Source of the DNA: Christiangramia fulva | GTDB taxonomy: Bacteria; Bacteroidota; Bacteroidia; Flavobacteriales; Flavobacteriaceae | NCBI RefSeq assembly: GCF_003024155.1 | Contig: NZ_CP028136.1 | Span: 4,278,001 to 4,342,000 of the forward strand | Length of the DNA: 64,000 nucleotides | Direction: 5' to 3' | In this document: one piece after another, positions 34,430 through 42,993 of the stretch | Layout: each line of letters begins with the position of its first letter | How positions within the stretch are numbered: position 1 is the first letter of the stretch | Notes under the pieces: model-generated | The model's input: only the letters and a program-made list of their open reading frames with translations | What the model was told of the DNA's origin: nothing | The model's database searches: none | Position numbers and translations under genes: made by a program

Positions 34430-35311
34430 TTATTCGTCGTCGCGTTGCATTTTTTGCTCAAGGTGAAGAATGAGTTTAGGGAGGTATTTTATTCGATCTA
34501 CTCTGCGGGCTTTTATCTCAGACCAGGTTTTATAGGAGTTCTGTAAACGGATATTAAAAAAATCTTCAAAGGATGAGATGATACTGCTAAGATCTACGGT
34601 GCCATGATTGATATCCCCACTGGCATAAAGTGCGTAAATTAATTCTACCAGGGAAGTTTTGGAACCGGACCACATTAGCAGCTTATGGGATTTTTGCAGC
34701 TGAAGAGATTCATGCCCGGGTTGAATCTCCTGCAAACGCTCCCGGATATAATGAATAAACCGGTACATAGCCTGTACCTTTGCCCATAACATATCATGGG
34801 AAGTCGAAAATTCAGGATACTGGTAGTAATTGATAGTGGGTGTAAAAGGAAAATTATTCCGGAAATTACGGGTAAAAAACTGGGGATCCAGATATACGTG
34901 ATCCTGCTCCATATAATGTACAAAGTCATTATTGCGGGTAAAGAATTTATTGATCTTTTTAATTTCCTTTTCTAGGAACCGTACTTTTGGCTTTACGCCG
35001 GCTTTAGGGATATCAAGTTCACAGCTTCTTACCTCGGTAAAGTAAATGAGGTAGCTCATGGGGTAAGGCTTGATGTTTTTAAAAAAATTAATTTCTGCAG
35101 CCTTATCTTCAAAATCCTCTTTCTCCACAAAATTTTGAAGCTTAGTTAGGGTAGTATTGCACAGCACAATCCCTTCCTCTGCTCTCTCTAAAACGGACTT
35201 CCCCGATTTATTGATCAGCTCAAGTTTTTCGGTAAAATTATCTAGCAATTCCTCACACATCCCTTTAGCATTTAAGGAAAACAGGTAATAACGTTGTTGG
35301 GCCTTTTTCAA
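34430..35311 (-). CDS. rteC: RteC-type regulator of excision/transfer
   Basis: 293 residues, start codon TTG (a stop lies four codons upstream and the first ATG is at residue 18, so the start is uncertain). Features of the RteC family are LLDNFTEKLELINKSGKSVLERAEEGIVLCNTTL, FFKNIKPYPMSYLIYF, FFTRNNDFVHYMEQDHVYLDPQFF, and a C-terminal winged-helix part (SGSKTSLVELIYALYASGDINHGTVDLSSIISSFEDFF). In CTnDOT, RteC activates excision genes. No RteA/RteB two-component pair is in the window. Confidence 0.9.
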   Translation of the reverse strand: MKKAQQRYYLFSLNAKGMCEELLDNFTEKLELINKSGKSVLERAEEGIVLCNTTLTKLQNFVEKEDFEDKAAEINFFKNIKPYPMSYLIYFTEVRSCELDIPKAGVKPKVRFLEKEIKKINKFFTRNNDFVHYMEQDHVYLDPQFFTRNFRNNFPFTPTINYYQYPEFSTSHDMLWAKVQAMYRFIHYIRERLQEIQPGHESLQLQKSHKLLMWSGSKTSLVELIYALYASGDINHGTVDLSSIISSFEDFFNIRLQNSYKTWSEIKARRVDRIKYLPKLILHLEQKMQRDDE

Positions 35312-35342
35312 TGATGGGTTTTATGCAGTGGGGGCATTGTTT

Positions 35343-37766
35343 TTATTCCTTTCGGATCCAATCCAGGGATTCCATATAGAAATTATCCTTCGCCTGGACG
35401 TACGCCACTTTAGGTATAACGGTTGCCCCTAATTTTCTTTTTTCAAAAGAAGCCGTTATCCCAAAATCAATTCTTTTAAAATCCAAAGCTCTCGCTCTTT
35501 TAATTGTTTGAAATAATAATTGTCTATAAACCTGGAAACGTCGAGAAAATTTGTAGTCCATTCCTACTAAACTCGGCACATAAGTTCCTGCCTTATTTTT
35601 GTAACAAAACATTACTCCCACTGCCTCCCTTTTCTCTCTATCATCATGTTCCTCTTTTAAATAAAGAACAATGAACTCCCAATTTGGATTTTCAGACATT
35701 TCAAAGAAAAGTTTTATAGGATAGGCAAAAGTGTTTAAACCATAATTGTTTTTTCGTACATTTTGATATAAACTATAAAGATGGCGCAGTTCACCCTCGG
35801 ACGTTTTATACTTTATCACTATTTCGAATTTATCCTCGAAAGGCTCTACCTCCTTGGAAAAATGGCGGCGGGAGCGGGTAGAGAGAGTCGTGCGGTACTC
35901 TTCTATTGAATTCCACGAGAGATTATTCATTATGCAGGATTCTGGCATTTTAATCTGCATAAATCCCTGCTCATGGAATATGGAATTAAGGTGGTTATCC
36001 TCTTCGAAGTCTCTCAAAACAATCATCGATGGTTTTAATTTCTGCTCTAATGCTTCTAACTCTCTAAAAAGAATAACAAGCACCTCTTTCCATTCAGGAT
36101 AATCCCTGTCAATATAAAGGTGATTGCCCTCGGTAAATATCGAACCCATATTTAGAACATTGGAGGTCATATAATATGGATCTTCCTTTCTTTTTTCTTC
36201 CAAAGCATGAGAAACAGATTCGGGTGAAAGCATATCTTCCTTCCAAATATTGAAAGTGAAATAAGTTATTAATACTGGTTTTTTTGATTTAGGCTCCCTA
36301 ATAATGAAATAATAAAACGACCAGTTTTCCTCTGGAAGATCGTTATCATTCAATGCCTTTTCCAGGAAAGCCTGTCCGTCCCAGTCGAAGCAATTAGCCC
36401 CTATATAGCTGTTCCATTCATCCTTTTCTATTTTATTGATAGTAGTCTCAAAATCAATAATGTATTTTTCTGTGATTGATTCTTTTTTCTCTTCCTCCAA
36501 ATAAGGCAGTCTAAAGGCTCTTCGGACTCTGGTGTTATCCGTTCCTGTTTCTTTTAGGGCTAATGGATAATGGAAGATCATCGCCTCAACCAATTTTTTC
36601 ATTTCTTCTTCCTGATTATGCCGCGATATGGTAATACGAATCCCGGTATTTTTTATAGGGACAGCAGGAAACAATCCCAGATTAACAAAAAACCCTTCTT
36701 TGGTCAACCGCTTAATAAAATTGTAACCAGTAAGGGGAGTTCCCGTGCCGATATAGAAGACGGGCGACTCATTTTTTGCAACCAAAGGAAGATCAGTACC
36801 CGAAAGAAGTTTATTAAAATAACTTATTTTTTCCGACAATTCTTCCTGAAGCCTATAAATTTCGGGAGATAGATGAATATCGGCAGATCTATTGGCAGCA
36901 GCTACTGAAGCTGGCTCTAACTGAGCTGAAAAAGTTAATGGCCCTCCATAGGTTTTAATTTTTCGTTGAAGCTCTTTATTAGCGCAGGACAAGACAGCAC
37001 CACTTGCTCCAAAAGTTTTACTTAATGTTCCAAAAAGTAGAACATTATCAGGAAGTTCTCCTCCTAAAGCTTCCAACGCATACCCTGTACCGTTCTTTCC
37101 CTTCCAGCTCATACCATGTACATCATCAAAATAAAGATGCAATTGTGGATATTTTCGACTTAGTGACATTAATTCCTCTACAGGTGCAAAATCCCCATAC
37201 ATGGAGTATACCCCATCGACCATGTACCATATTTTGGAGACCTTTCCTTTTAATTCTCTTATTTTCTGCTCAAGCATTTCCATATTACTATGCCTAATCA
37301 TTTCCACGGGCACTCCCCGGACCTTTAATAATTGTACCGCATTTTGAACACTCCAGTGAACCTGATGATCCAGTATGACGGCATCTTCATCCCTTATCGC
37401 GGTAGGGATCACGGCTAAATGGCCAAGGGTACTATTTTTTGTTACTACCACAGGAGTATTGTACATCGCTCTGAGTTTTTCTTCCAGTTCCTCGTAAAGA
37501 GGATGAGATATGTATGTCCTGGAAAGGGGAAACTGAGTACCAAAATTTTCAATGGCCCTTATCGCAGCTTCTTTTAATCGTTTGTCCTGTTCTAAGCCAA
37601 GATAGCCAGTGGTTCCAAAATGATATAAATCTCTATTTCCTACTTTTATTGTACTTCCTGAATATTTGATATCCCTGGAGTAAAGATGAAGTATTCCTCT
37701 ATTGGTAGCATCTGAAAAAACTTCATCTACCGTGTCGATGAAATTATTATGTTTAATTTTTGCCAT
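35343..37766 (-). CDS. Alpha-oxoamine synthase / GNAT-like acyltransferase fusion
   Basis: 807 residues in two parts. Residues 1-410 are a PLP-dependent alpha-oxoamine synthase like BioF/Kbl/SPT: GTTGYLGL, VTKNSTLGHLAVIPT, DGVYSMYGDFAPV, FDDVHGMSWKGKNGTG and the PLP lysine K250 in FGTLSKTFGASG. Residues 430-807 are a long GNAT-like acyltransferase part (SRRHFSKEVEPF, YQNVRKNNYGL, GVMFCYKNKAGTYVPSLVGMD, FKRIDFGIT). The family condenses an amino acid with an acyl thioester; the second part may act on the product. The product could be an amino-ketone lipid or a signal such as CqsA-type molecules (inference). Divergent from a SpoIIAA-like and AraC gene pair. No ACP or transporter is adjacent. Confidence 0.85.
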   Translation of the reverse strand: MAKIKHNNFIDTVDEVFSDATNRGILHLYSRDIKYSGSTIKVGNRDLYHFGTTGYLGLEQDKRLKEAAIRAIENFGTQFPLSRTYISHPLYEELEEKLRAMYNTPVVVTKNSTLGHLAVIPTAIRDEDAVILDHQVHWSVQNAVQLLKVRGVPVEMIRHSNMEMLEQKIRELKGKVSKIWYMVDGVYSMYGDFAPVEELMSLSRKYPQLHLYFDDVHGMSWKGKNGTGYALEALGGELPDNVLLFGTLSKTFGASGAVLSCANKELQRKIKTYGGPLTFSAQLEPASVAAANRSADIHLSPEIYRLQEELSEKISYFNKLLSGTDLPLVAKNESPVFYIGTGTPLTGYNFIKRLTKEGFFVNLGLFPAVPIKNTGIRITISRHNQEEEMKKLVEAMIFHYPLALKETGTDNTRVRRAFRLPYLEEEKKESITEKYIIDFETTINKIEKDEWNSYIGANCFDWDGQAFLEKALNDNDLPEENWSFYYFIIREPKSKKPVLITYFTFNIWKEDMLSPESVSHALEEKRKEDPYYMTSNVLNMGSIFTEGNHLYIDRDYPEWKEVLVILFRELEALEQKLKPSMIVLRDFEEDNHLNSIFHEQGFMQIKMPESCIMNNLSWNSIEEYRTTLSTRSRRHFSKEVEPFEDKFEIVIKYKTSEGELRHLYSLYQNVRKNNYGLNTFAYPIKLFFEMSENPNWEFIVLYLKEEHDDREKREAVGVMFCYKNKAGTYVPSLVGMDYKFSRRFQVYRQLLFQTIKRARALDFKRIDFGITASFEKRKLGATVIPKVAYVQAKDNFYMESLDWIRKE

Positions 37767-37919
37767 AGTTAATTGATTTAAAATGATGCTCTTAAACTAA
37801 ATATTATTAAACCAGATTCTATCAATAAACCTCAAATTGTAGCTAAAATTTAAATTTTTAGTAAATCTTTTTTTATTTTTAGTAACTCAGTTTTTCTATC
37901 CTCCTTTTAATTTTAAACC

Positions 37920-37939
37920 TGAGTAGCCCTACCTACTCA
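37920..37939 (+). promoter_or_regulatory. GAGTAG hairpin/palindrome, copy 1
   Basis: TGAGTAG (37920-37926)-CCCTAC-CTACTCA (37933-37939), perfect 7-bp arms, 19 bp before the ATG of the SpoIIAA-like gene. A second copy with the same core lies before the small secreted protein at 39793. Spacers differ (6 and 5 nt), so an RNA hairpin is at least as likely as an operator. Confidence 0.55.
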
Positions 37940-37958
37940 TAATAAAAATGTAATTTCT

Positions 37959-38348
37959 ATGGGTAAAACGGGCTATGGAAATAATCAGGTTGCAGATATT
38001 CATATTGATAACGGAATTTTACACTTTGTGTATAAACCCAATACGATTCTGAATTTGAAAAATGCTACCGCAGCGGTAAATCAGCGCCTAGCTGTACAAA
38101 AAGATAGAGCGTATCCCATCTTTTGCGACGTAAGGGGGCTGGTTTCTTCAGATAAAGAAGGACGGGACTACCTAGCAAAACAAGGCTCTGTTCTCGTCAA
38201 AGCAGTAGGAATTCTCGCCTCTGATCCATTAACTAATCGGATAATTTCATTTTATATGAACAACAGTAAGCCGAGGATACCTACGAAAGTTTTTTCTCAA
38301 CGTTTCGCAGCTTTATCTTTTTTGGAAAAATTCACAGGTTCAAAATAA
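37959..38348 (+). CDS. SpoIIAA/STAS-like protein (DUF7793-type)
   Basis: 129 residues without signal peptide or transmembrane helix. Pattern is NQVADIHIDNGILHFVYKPNTILNLKNA, YPIFCDVRGLVSSDKEGRDYLAKQGS, KAVGILASDPLTNRIISFYMN. This is the SpoIIAA-like/STAS-type fold found beside regulators in flavobacteria; the assignment to DUF7793 is from memory. It probably binds a partner protein. It stands 6 bp before an AraC-type regulator gene. Confidence 0.75.
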   Translation: MGKTGYGNNQVADIHIDNGILHFVYKPNTILNLKNATAAVNQRLAVQKDRAYPIFCDVRGLVSSDKEGRDYLAKQGSVLVKAVGILASDPLTNRIISFYMNNSKPRIPTKVFSQRFAALSFLEKFTGSK

Positions 38349-38354
38349 ATCCCT

Positions 38355-39242
38355 ATGGAACGGAAGTTGACAAGAGAAAATGCGTGGCCCATATTCCAGA
38401 TGCTCACCGAAATGGCTCGAGGAAACTTTAGTTATAAAATTTCAAGGGGAAACTATAAAGATCTTTTAGAGGCCATTTATGAACAATTGAATATGACGGC
38501 ACAGGAACTAAATGGAAACTTCAAGCATGTGGCCTATGTAAATCCGCATCATTCCTACCGGTTCATAACGAATACCGTAATAATTCTGGACGATAAAGAC
38601 TTGATTGTAGCCTATTCCTCTGAGCAGGATCGCATGATAGAGAAACTACCAAAAATATTAAACAAACCTTTCGCTGATTTTCTTACCCCAAAATCTTTCG
38701 AAACCTGGAAACACGTTAATAAAGAAATTAAAAATGGATCTTCCGAATCCTATCATTGCCAGTTAGAATTTCAAGTAGGAAAGGAACTGGTCATGGCACA
38801 GGAATGTTCGGTGGATCTTCTTGTGTCGAGTGCACCTAATTATCACATGTCAATAAGCTTTTTCCAAAATAGGGTTCGAGGAGAAATAAGACAGGAACCG
38901 GAAGATAGAAAAAGACTTTCCAAATGGGATGTCATTTCACTTCAGGAAGTTCATGATTATCTGTTGCAAAATATAGGAAAACCAAAACCCACTGATAAAG
39001 AACTGGCTCGTAAATTTAAACTTAACGAATATCGATTACACAGAGGTTTTCTAGAACTATTTGGCTGCACTCCATTCCGATATTATAATCTCTTACGGCT
39101 TGAAGAAGCTAAAACACGAATTAGCAGTACCTTTCAGACTTTAGATACTATTGCGTCCGATCTTAATTTTAAAAGTTATCCCCAATTTTCGGAAGCTTTC
39201 AAAAAAAAATACGGACATCCCCCCTCATATTTCCGTTCCTAA
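38355..39242 (+). CDS. PAS-like sensor / AraC-type transcriptional regulator
   Basis: 295 residues. The N-terminal ~185 residues look like a PAS fold with a preceding helical segment (AWPIFQMLTEMARGNFSYKISRGN, NTVIILDDKDLIVAYSSEQ, PFADFLTPKSFETWK). The C-terminal ~100 residues form an AraC/XylS HTH pair: ELARKFKLNEYRLHRGFLELFG, then RLEEAKTRISSTFQTLDTIASDLNFKSYPQFSEAFKKKYGHPPSYF. It is probably co-transcribed with the SpoIIAA-like gene and likely controls the divergent AOS-GNAT gene and/or the downstream MauE genes, an inference from position. Confidence 0.9.
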   Translation: MERKLTRENAWPIFQMLTEMARGNFSYKISRGNYKDLLEAIYEQLNMTAQELNGNFKHVAYVNPHHSYRFITNTVIILDDKDLIVAYSSEQDRMIEKLPKILNKPFADFLTPKSFETWKHVNKEIKNGSSESYHCQLEFQVGKELVMAQECSVDLLVSSAPNYHMSISFFQNRVRGEIRQEPEDRKRLSKWDVISLQEVHDYLLQNIGKPKPTDKELARKFKLNEYRLHRGFLELFGCTPFRYYNLLRLEEAKTRISSTFQTLDTIASDLNFKSYPQFSEAFKKKYGHPPSYFRS

Positions 39243-39289
39243 ACCTTCCCTTTAACATATTAGGATTTTTAGTATCAAATTGTTCTTTT

Positions 39290-39321
39290 TTGCTAAGTAT
39301 TATTCCCCAACTTTACTTTTA
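39290..39321 (+). promoter_or_regulatory. Candidate promoter of mauE-like gene
   Basis: TTG (39290-39292), 21 bp, TACTTTTA (39314-39321), which matches the Bacteroidetes consensus in 7 of 8 positions of the -7 box. The ATG follows about 20 bp later. Confidence 0.4.
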
Positions 39322-39340
39322 GAAATAAGAGTAACGACAA

Positions 39341-39778
39341 ATGATAATGTGGAAGGAATACATACGAGAACTAATAAGATATGCATTTATTGTGCTGTTT
39401 TTATATGCGGCGATTTTCAAACTGATCGAATATCCTAAATTTTATGATAGCCTATTAAATAGCCCTCTATTTCATGGGGAAATCCAAGCACGATTAATTT
39501 CCGGTCTTGTACCGGTAATTGAACTAACCACAGGCGGACTGTTGATAAGCAACTCCTATAGAAAGATTGGGTTATACTTGGCCTTCGCCCTCATTCTTCT
39601 CTTTACTATCTACATAGCAGGGATACTTCTGTTCAGCAAAGAAATACCCTGTTCCTGCGGTGGTGTAATAAACAATTTAACCTGGAACCAACATCTGATA
39701 TTCAATAGCTGTTTTGTGCTGTTAGGTGCTTTTGGACTATATCTCCAATCTAAAAAGCACAGGACTTATAAGAAATAG
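39341..39778 (+). CDS. MauE/DoxX-type redox-associated membrane protein
   Basis: 145 residues with four transmembrane helices. The MauE pattern is seen: LIRYAFIVLFLYAAIFKLIEYPKFYDSLLNSPL, then GLVPVIELTTGGLLI, and a conserved CSCGG (PCSCGGVINNLTWNQHL) near residue 106. MauE-type proteins are disulfide-forming membrane proteins like DsbB/VKOR. The gene is followed by a small secreted protein with two cysteines, so it may form that protein's disulfide bond (inference). Confidence 0.88.
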   Translation: MIMWKEYIRELIRYAFIVLFLYAAIFKLIEYPKFYDSLLNSPLFHGEIQARLISGLVPVIELTTGGLLISNSYRKIGLYLAFALILLFTIYIAGILLFSKEIPCSCGGVINNLTWNQHLIFNSCFVLLGAFGLYLQSKKHRTYKK

Positions 39779-39792
39779 TATTGCGCAATGCT

Positions 39793-39811
39793 AGAGTAGA
39801 ACGCCTACTCT
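39793..39811 (+). promoter_or_regulatory. GAGTAG hairpin/palindrome, copy 2
   Basis: AGAGTAG (39793-39799)-AACGC-CTACTCT (39805-39811), 7-bp perfect arms, in the 77-bp gap between the MauE-like gene and the small secreted protein gene. Confidence 0.55.
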
Positions 39812-39855
39812 CTACTGAGAATAGGCAAATTGTTTAATCTTTAAAATTTTATATT

Positions 39856-40128
39856 ATGAAAAATTTTAAGTTTTTAATGCCGGTAATGGCATTTGTGATG
39901 GCAGTAGGACTTGCCTTTGCTAATAAAGCAAATGTGCAGTCGAATGGTTGGATTGATAAGAATGGTCCTCATCAACTTAACAATGATCCCTGTAATTCAG
40001 GTACGCAAGATCCTTGCGAGGTAAAGTTTGAAAATGACCTGAATACAGTTTACCAGGTTTTTACTGGACCAGATCTTGAAACACCAAAACTTGGTGGCTC
40101 AACAGAACCTTATATTATTTCAAATTAA
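39856..40128 (+). CDS. Small secreted two-Cys protein (DUF6520-like)
   Basis: 90 residues. A Sec signal peptide (MKNFKFLMPVMAFVMAVGLAFA) is followed by a short polar mature part with one cysteine pair, NDPCNSGTQDPCEV, and a C-terminal LGGSTEPYI. The layout matches the DUF6520 family that lies beside MauE-type genes in flavobacteria (recollection). A terminator follows the stop. Possible roles are a signal or bacteriocin-like peptide, or a redox substrate of MauE; none is proved. Confidence 0.8.
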   Translation: MKNFKFLMPVMAFVMAVGLAFANKANVQSNGWIDKNGPHQLNNDPCNSGTQDPCEVKFENDLNTVYQVFTGPDLETPKLGGSTEPYIISN

Positions 40129-40144
40129 GGTTTCTGAGATTTAT

Positions 40145-40171
40145 GCCCCGGAACCTTTCCGGGGCTTGTTT
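40145..40171 (+). terminator. Strong terminator after the two-Cys protein gene
   Basis: GCCCCGGAA (40145-40153)-CCT-TTCCGGGGC (40157-40165) followed by TTGTTTT. It separates it from the convergent M16 gene. Confidence 0.88.
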
Positions 40172-40177
40172 TAAGAA

Positions 40178-42982
40178 CTATTTAGAGCTGCCTATTATTA
40201 CCAATTTTCGATTGGCATTTAAATATTCTATAGCTATTTGCTGTAGTTTTTTCTCATTAAAATTGTCTCTATACTTCTGAACTTCTTCTGGATTAATAAA
40301 GGGAACCCCGTACCGGTAGTGATCATATAAACTAGCCTGTGTTGCTGTATTGTTTTTATTATCTTCTAATTTTGGGATATGAAATAAATCCTTTACCGAA
40401 TTTAATAAAGCCTTAGGAATAATATCTGTTCTCAATTCGTCAAAAACATCATTGCAGGATTCTATTACCTCTGCAAAATCTTTCTCATTCGTCTGAAGAT
40501 AGACCTGTATTGTTTTAGAATTGTTTTCTCGATCTACAAGGGCTGATACTGAATAAGAGTAAACTCCGAGGTTTTGCTCGTATCGCAGTCGTTTTAGCAT
40601 AAGATGTATTGCATTTTTCAATAATTCGAGATTTACTACTTCCTGAAAACTATTTTGCTCTGATTCACTTTTAAACTGTATGGATAAAAACTTAGCACCT
40701 ACAGGCGCGGATAAATAAAAATTTTTAGTTCCACTAAAATTAGTCAATTTGCTATTCTTACTTTTTTCGCACCTTAAAGGTTGTTTAGAATTGGGAAGAC
40801 TACCAAGATATTTTTGAAGCAAAGGCAATACTGTTTTCTTTTTAAAGTCACCGGTTAAGATGAAGGTGAAGTTTCTTGCACTCGCATGTAGCGCTTTATA
40901 TTTCCTAAAGGCTTCCTTGTTATTTACTAATAAGCTTTGCCAATACCGCGCTCCACCTTGTGGAATTTTGAAATTATTATTTTCCTGATTAATTAAATCA
41001 ATGAAATCGTTATTGCTATTTCCGGTTCTCCTAAACCTTTTTTCTTCAATCATTTTCCAATCTTCAAATGCAGCATTATCAAATCTCGGTTCCGTAAAAG
41101 AAAGGTATATAAGCTGTAATGCTAATTCTACATCCTCGGGTGAAACTTCTGCCATAACCCCCGTTTCATTTTGCTCTATATAATTTCTAATTCCAAAAGG
41201 AATGCTGGTATTGGATAATAATTTCTGAATTTCAAATTTGTTATAATTACCTAAACCTGAATTTTGAATAATCACTGGTGAAAACATGCTTTCCATATCC
41301 CTTTCTCCAAAACAGGAGGCCCCAAAAAGGCTAAATCCATGGATTATAATCTTATCTTTATACCAGCCCTTTTCTGGCTTAAGATCTTTTAAAATAATTT
41401 TCACACCATTATTCAGTTTAATTATGTCTTCATTATAGTCTCCGAAACTTCGGCTACTTATGGTAGCTTTTTCCAGTTTGGATATCTCTGTAGAAGACAT
41501 TAATTGTTGCGGTGCCTTTAAAGGATTAAATCTTTTTGGATGAGCCATACCTTCATTGATCCACTGCCGAATCAATAATTCACTAAAGTTGTCTTTTTTT
41601 GATCCATTGGGGCGTATTATGGCAATGTCATTTGGTAACCACCGGAGCTCGTTTGCAAGGTTATTAATTTTTCCAATGTCTAAGTTTTTTAGAAATGTGA
41701 GATCGCTTTGGTCATTTTTATCTGGCAAGGGCGTTTTTTCTACGATATGATTTTCAATCGCATCAGCCCATACATCTATCGAATTATAATTCCGGTTTTG
41801 TAGATATTCGATTTTTTTTCTTTTAACAGTTTCCCATTCCTCATTTCTGAAACCATATGAAGAAATGGCTGCGAGCATATTAAAGACCTTTTTTATAGTG
41901 TTTTCAACTTCTCCCGTGGTTTTTACATCCAATTCTATGACTGGTAGCTCTTCACTTGGATAAATAGTTGAGCTAAATTTAGTTCCATAATTCAACTCTT
42001 CACTTTTTAATCTGTTATGAATCATTGAGGATAATAGCTCCCACAAAATTTTATTTTCTTTATCAGAAAATTTCTCAAAATAGATATCAGGATTGCGGTA
42101 ATAAAATTGAAGAGCTGTTTCAGGTGTTAACTTTTCGTTTAAAGGCCCGGGGTTTTCTAATACCATAAAACTATTTGAACTTTCGAGGTAATTTTTATAG
42201 TAATTCCTCTTTGTTCTCAGGGTGTCCGGCATCTTTAAATCTTTAAACTTTTCCCTGATTTTGTTGACTACCTCGTCCGTATTTTTGATATCACCTATCA
42301 CAGTTAGAACAAGGAGGTCCGGGCGATACCAATCCTTGTAAAAACGTTTTAAATCCTTGGTAGACGAATTCATTATGGTATTTTCTAAATCTTTGGGCTC
42401 TGGGCCATTCGTGCGACCGGTTAAGGAATTCTCGATTTTCAATTTCGAATAAAGCCAAGCGGGATTGCCTCCCAATATATGCTCTTGATATAACGTTTTA
42501 CGTTCCCCCATCACTGCTTCATCATCAAATAGTACCTTTCCCGAAGCAATATCATGGTAGTAGGCTAAAGAAGTATCAAGTGCAAAAGAAACCTCTTTGG
42601 GAAATCTAAAACTATATGTTGTCTTGTTACCTCCTATAAAGGCTAACATGTCCATTGGCTTCATCTTCATTCGGGAAAGAAAATTTGGATCGCCTCTTAA
42701 ATTCGGGAAATTCTTTGTACCATTTGAAGCCATATGTTCCAGAAGATGAGCCAAATTATTTTGGTCTTTTTCTTCCTGAGAAGATCCCGCATTTACAATT
42801 AATGAAGTATAGATTTGTTGAACTCCGTCAATTTTTTTTACAAAATATCGAAAACCATTTTCTAACCGGCCTGATTTTAATGTCGGATCTGAAAAGCCAT
42901 CCCTCTCATTCTTATCACTGTTTTGTGCCCAAAGTACTTGTGTCAATAGTACTAACACAAATATTTTTAGTGTTTGTCTCAT
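40178..42982 (-). CDS. M16-family zinc peptidase, periplasmic
   Basis: 934 residues with a signal peptide (1-20, ending VLWAQ). The inverted zinc motif HLLEH (79-83) is intact and followed about 75 residues later by Glu in VMGERKTLYQEH. The second, inactive-type M16 half follows in the C-terminal half (FKKKTVLPLLQKYLGSLP). M16 peptidases degrade peptides of about 10-70 residues within a clam-shell chamber. The gene is 11 bp behind susD in one operon with susC, so it likely processes peptides brought in by the SusCD pair. Confidence 0.93.
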   Translation of the reverse strand: MRQTLKIFVLVLLTQVLWAQNSDKNERDGFSDPTLKSGRLENGFRYFVKKIDGVQQIYTSLIVNAGSSQEEKDQNNLAHLLEHMASNGTKNFPNLRGDPNFLSRMKMKPMDMLAFIGGNKTTYSFRFPKEVSFALDTSLAYYHDIASGKVLFDDEAVMGERKTLYQEHILGGNPAWLYSKLKIENSLTGRTNGPEPKDLENTIMNSSTKDLKRFYKDWYRPDLLVLTVIGDIKNTDEVVNKIREKFKDLKMPDTLRTKRNYYKNYLESSNSFMVLENPGPLNEKLTPETALQFYYRNPDIYFEKFSDKENKILWELLSSMIHNRLKSEELNYGTKFSSTIYPSEELPVIELDVKTTGEVENTIKKVFNMLAAISSYGFRNEEWETVKRKKIEYLQNRNYNSIDVWADAIENHIVEKTPLPDKNDQSDLTFLKNLDIGKINNLANELRWLPNDIAIIRPNGSKKDNFSELLIRQWINEGMAHPKRFNPLKAPQQLMSSTEISKLEKATISSRSFGDYNEDIIKLNNGVKIILKDLKPEKGWYKDKIIIHGFSLFGASCFGERDMESMFSPVIIQNSGLGNYNKFEIQKLLSNTSIPFGIRNYIEQNETGVMAEVSPEDVELALQLIYLSFTEPRFDNAAFEDWKMIEEKRFRRTGNSNNDFIDLINQENNNFKIPQGGARYWQSLLVNNKEAFRKYKALHASARNFTFILTGDFKKKTVLPLLQKYLGSLPNSKQPLRCEKSKNSKLTNFSGTKNFYLSAPVGAKFLSIQFKSESEQNSFQEVVNLELLKNAIHLMLKRLRYEQNLGVYSYSVSALVDRENNSKTIQVYLQTNEKDFAEVIESCNDVFDELRTDIIPKALLNSVKDLFHIPKLEDNKNNTATQASLYDHYRYGVPFINPEEVQKYRDNFNEKKLQQIAIEYLNANRKLVIIGSSK

Positions 42983-42993
42983 AGATGGTAGAA

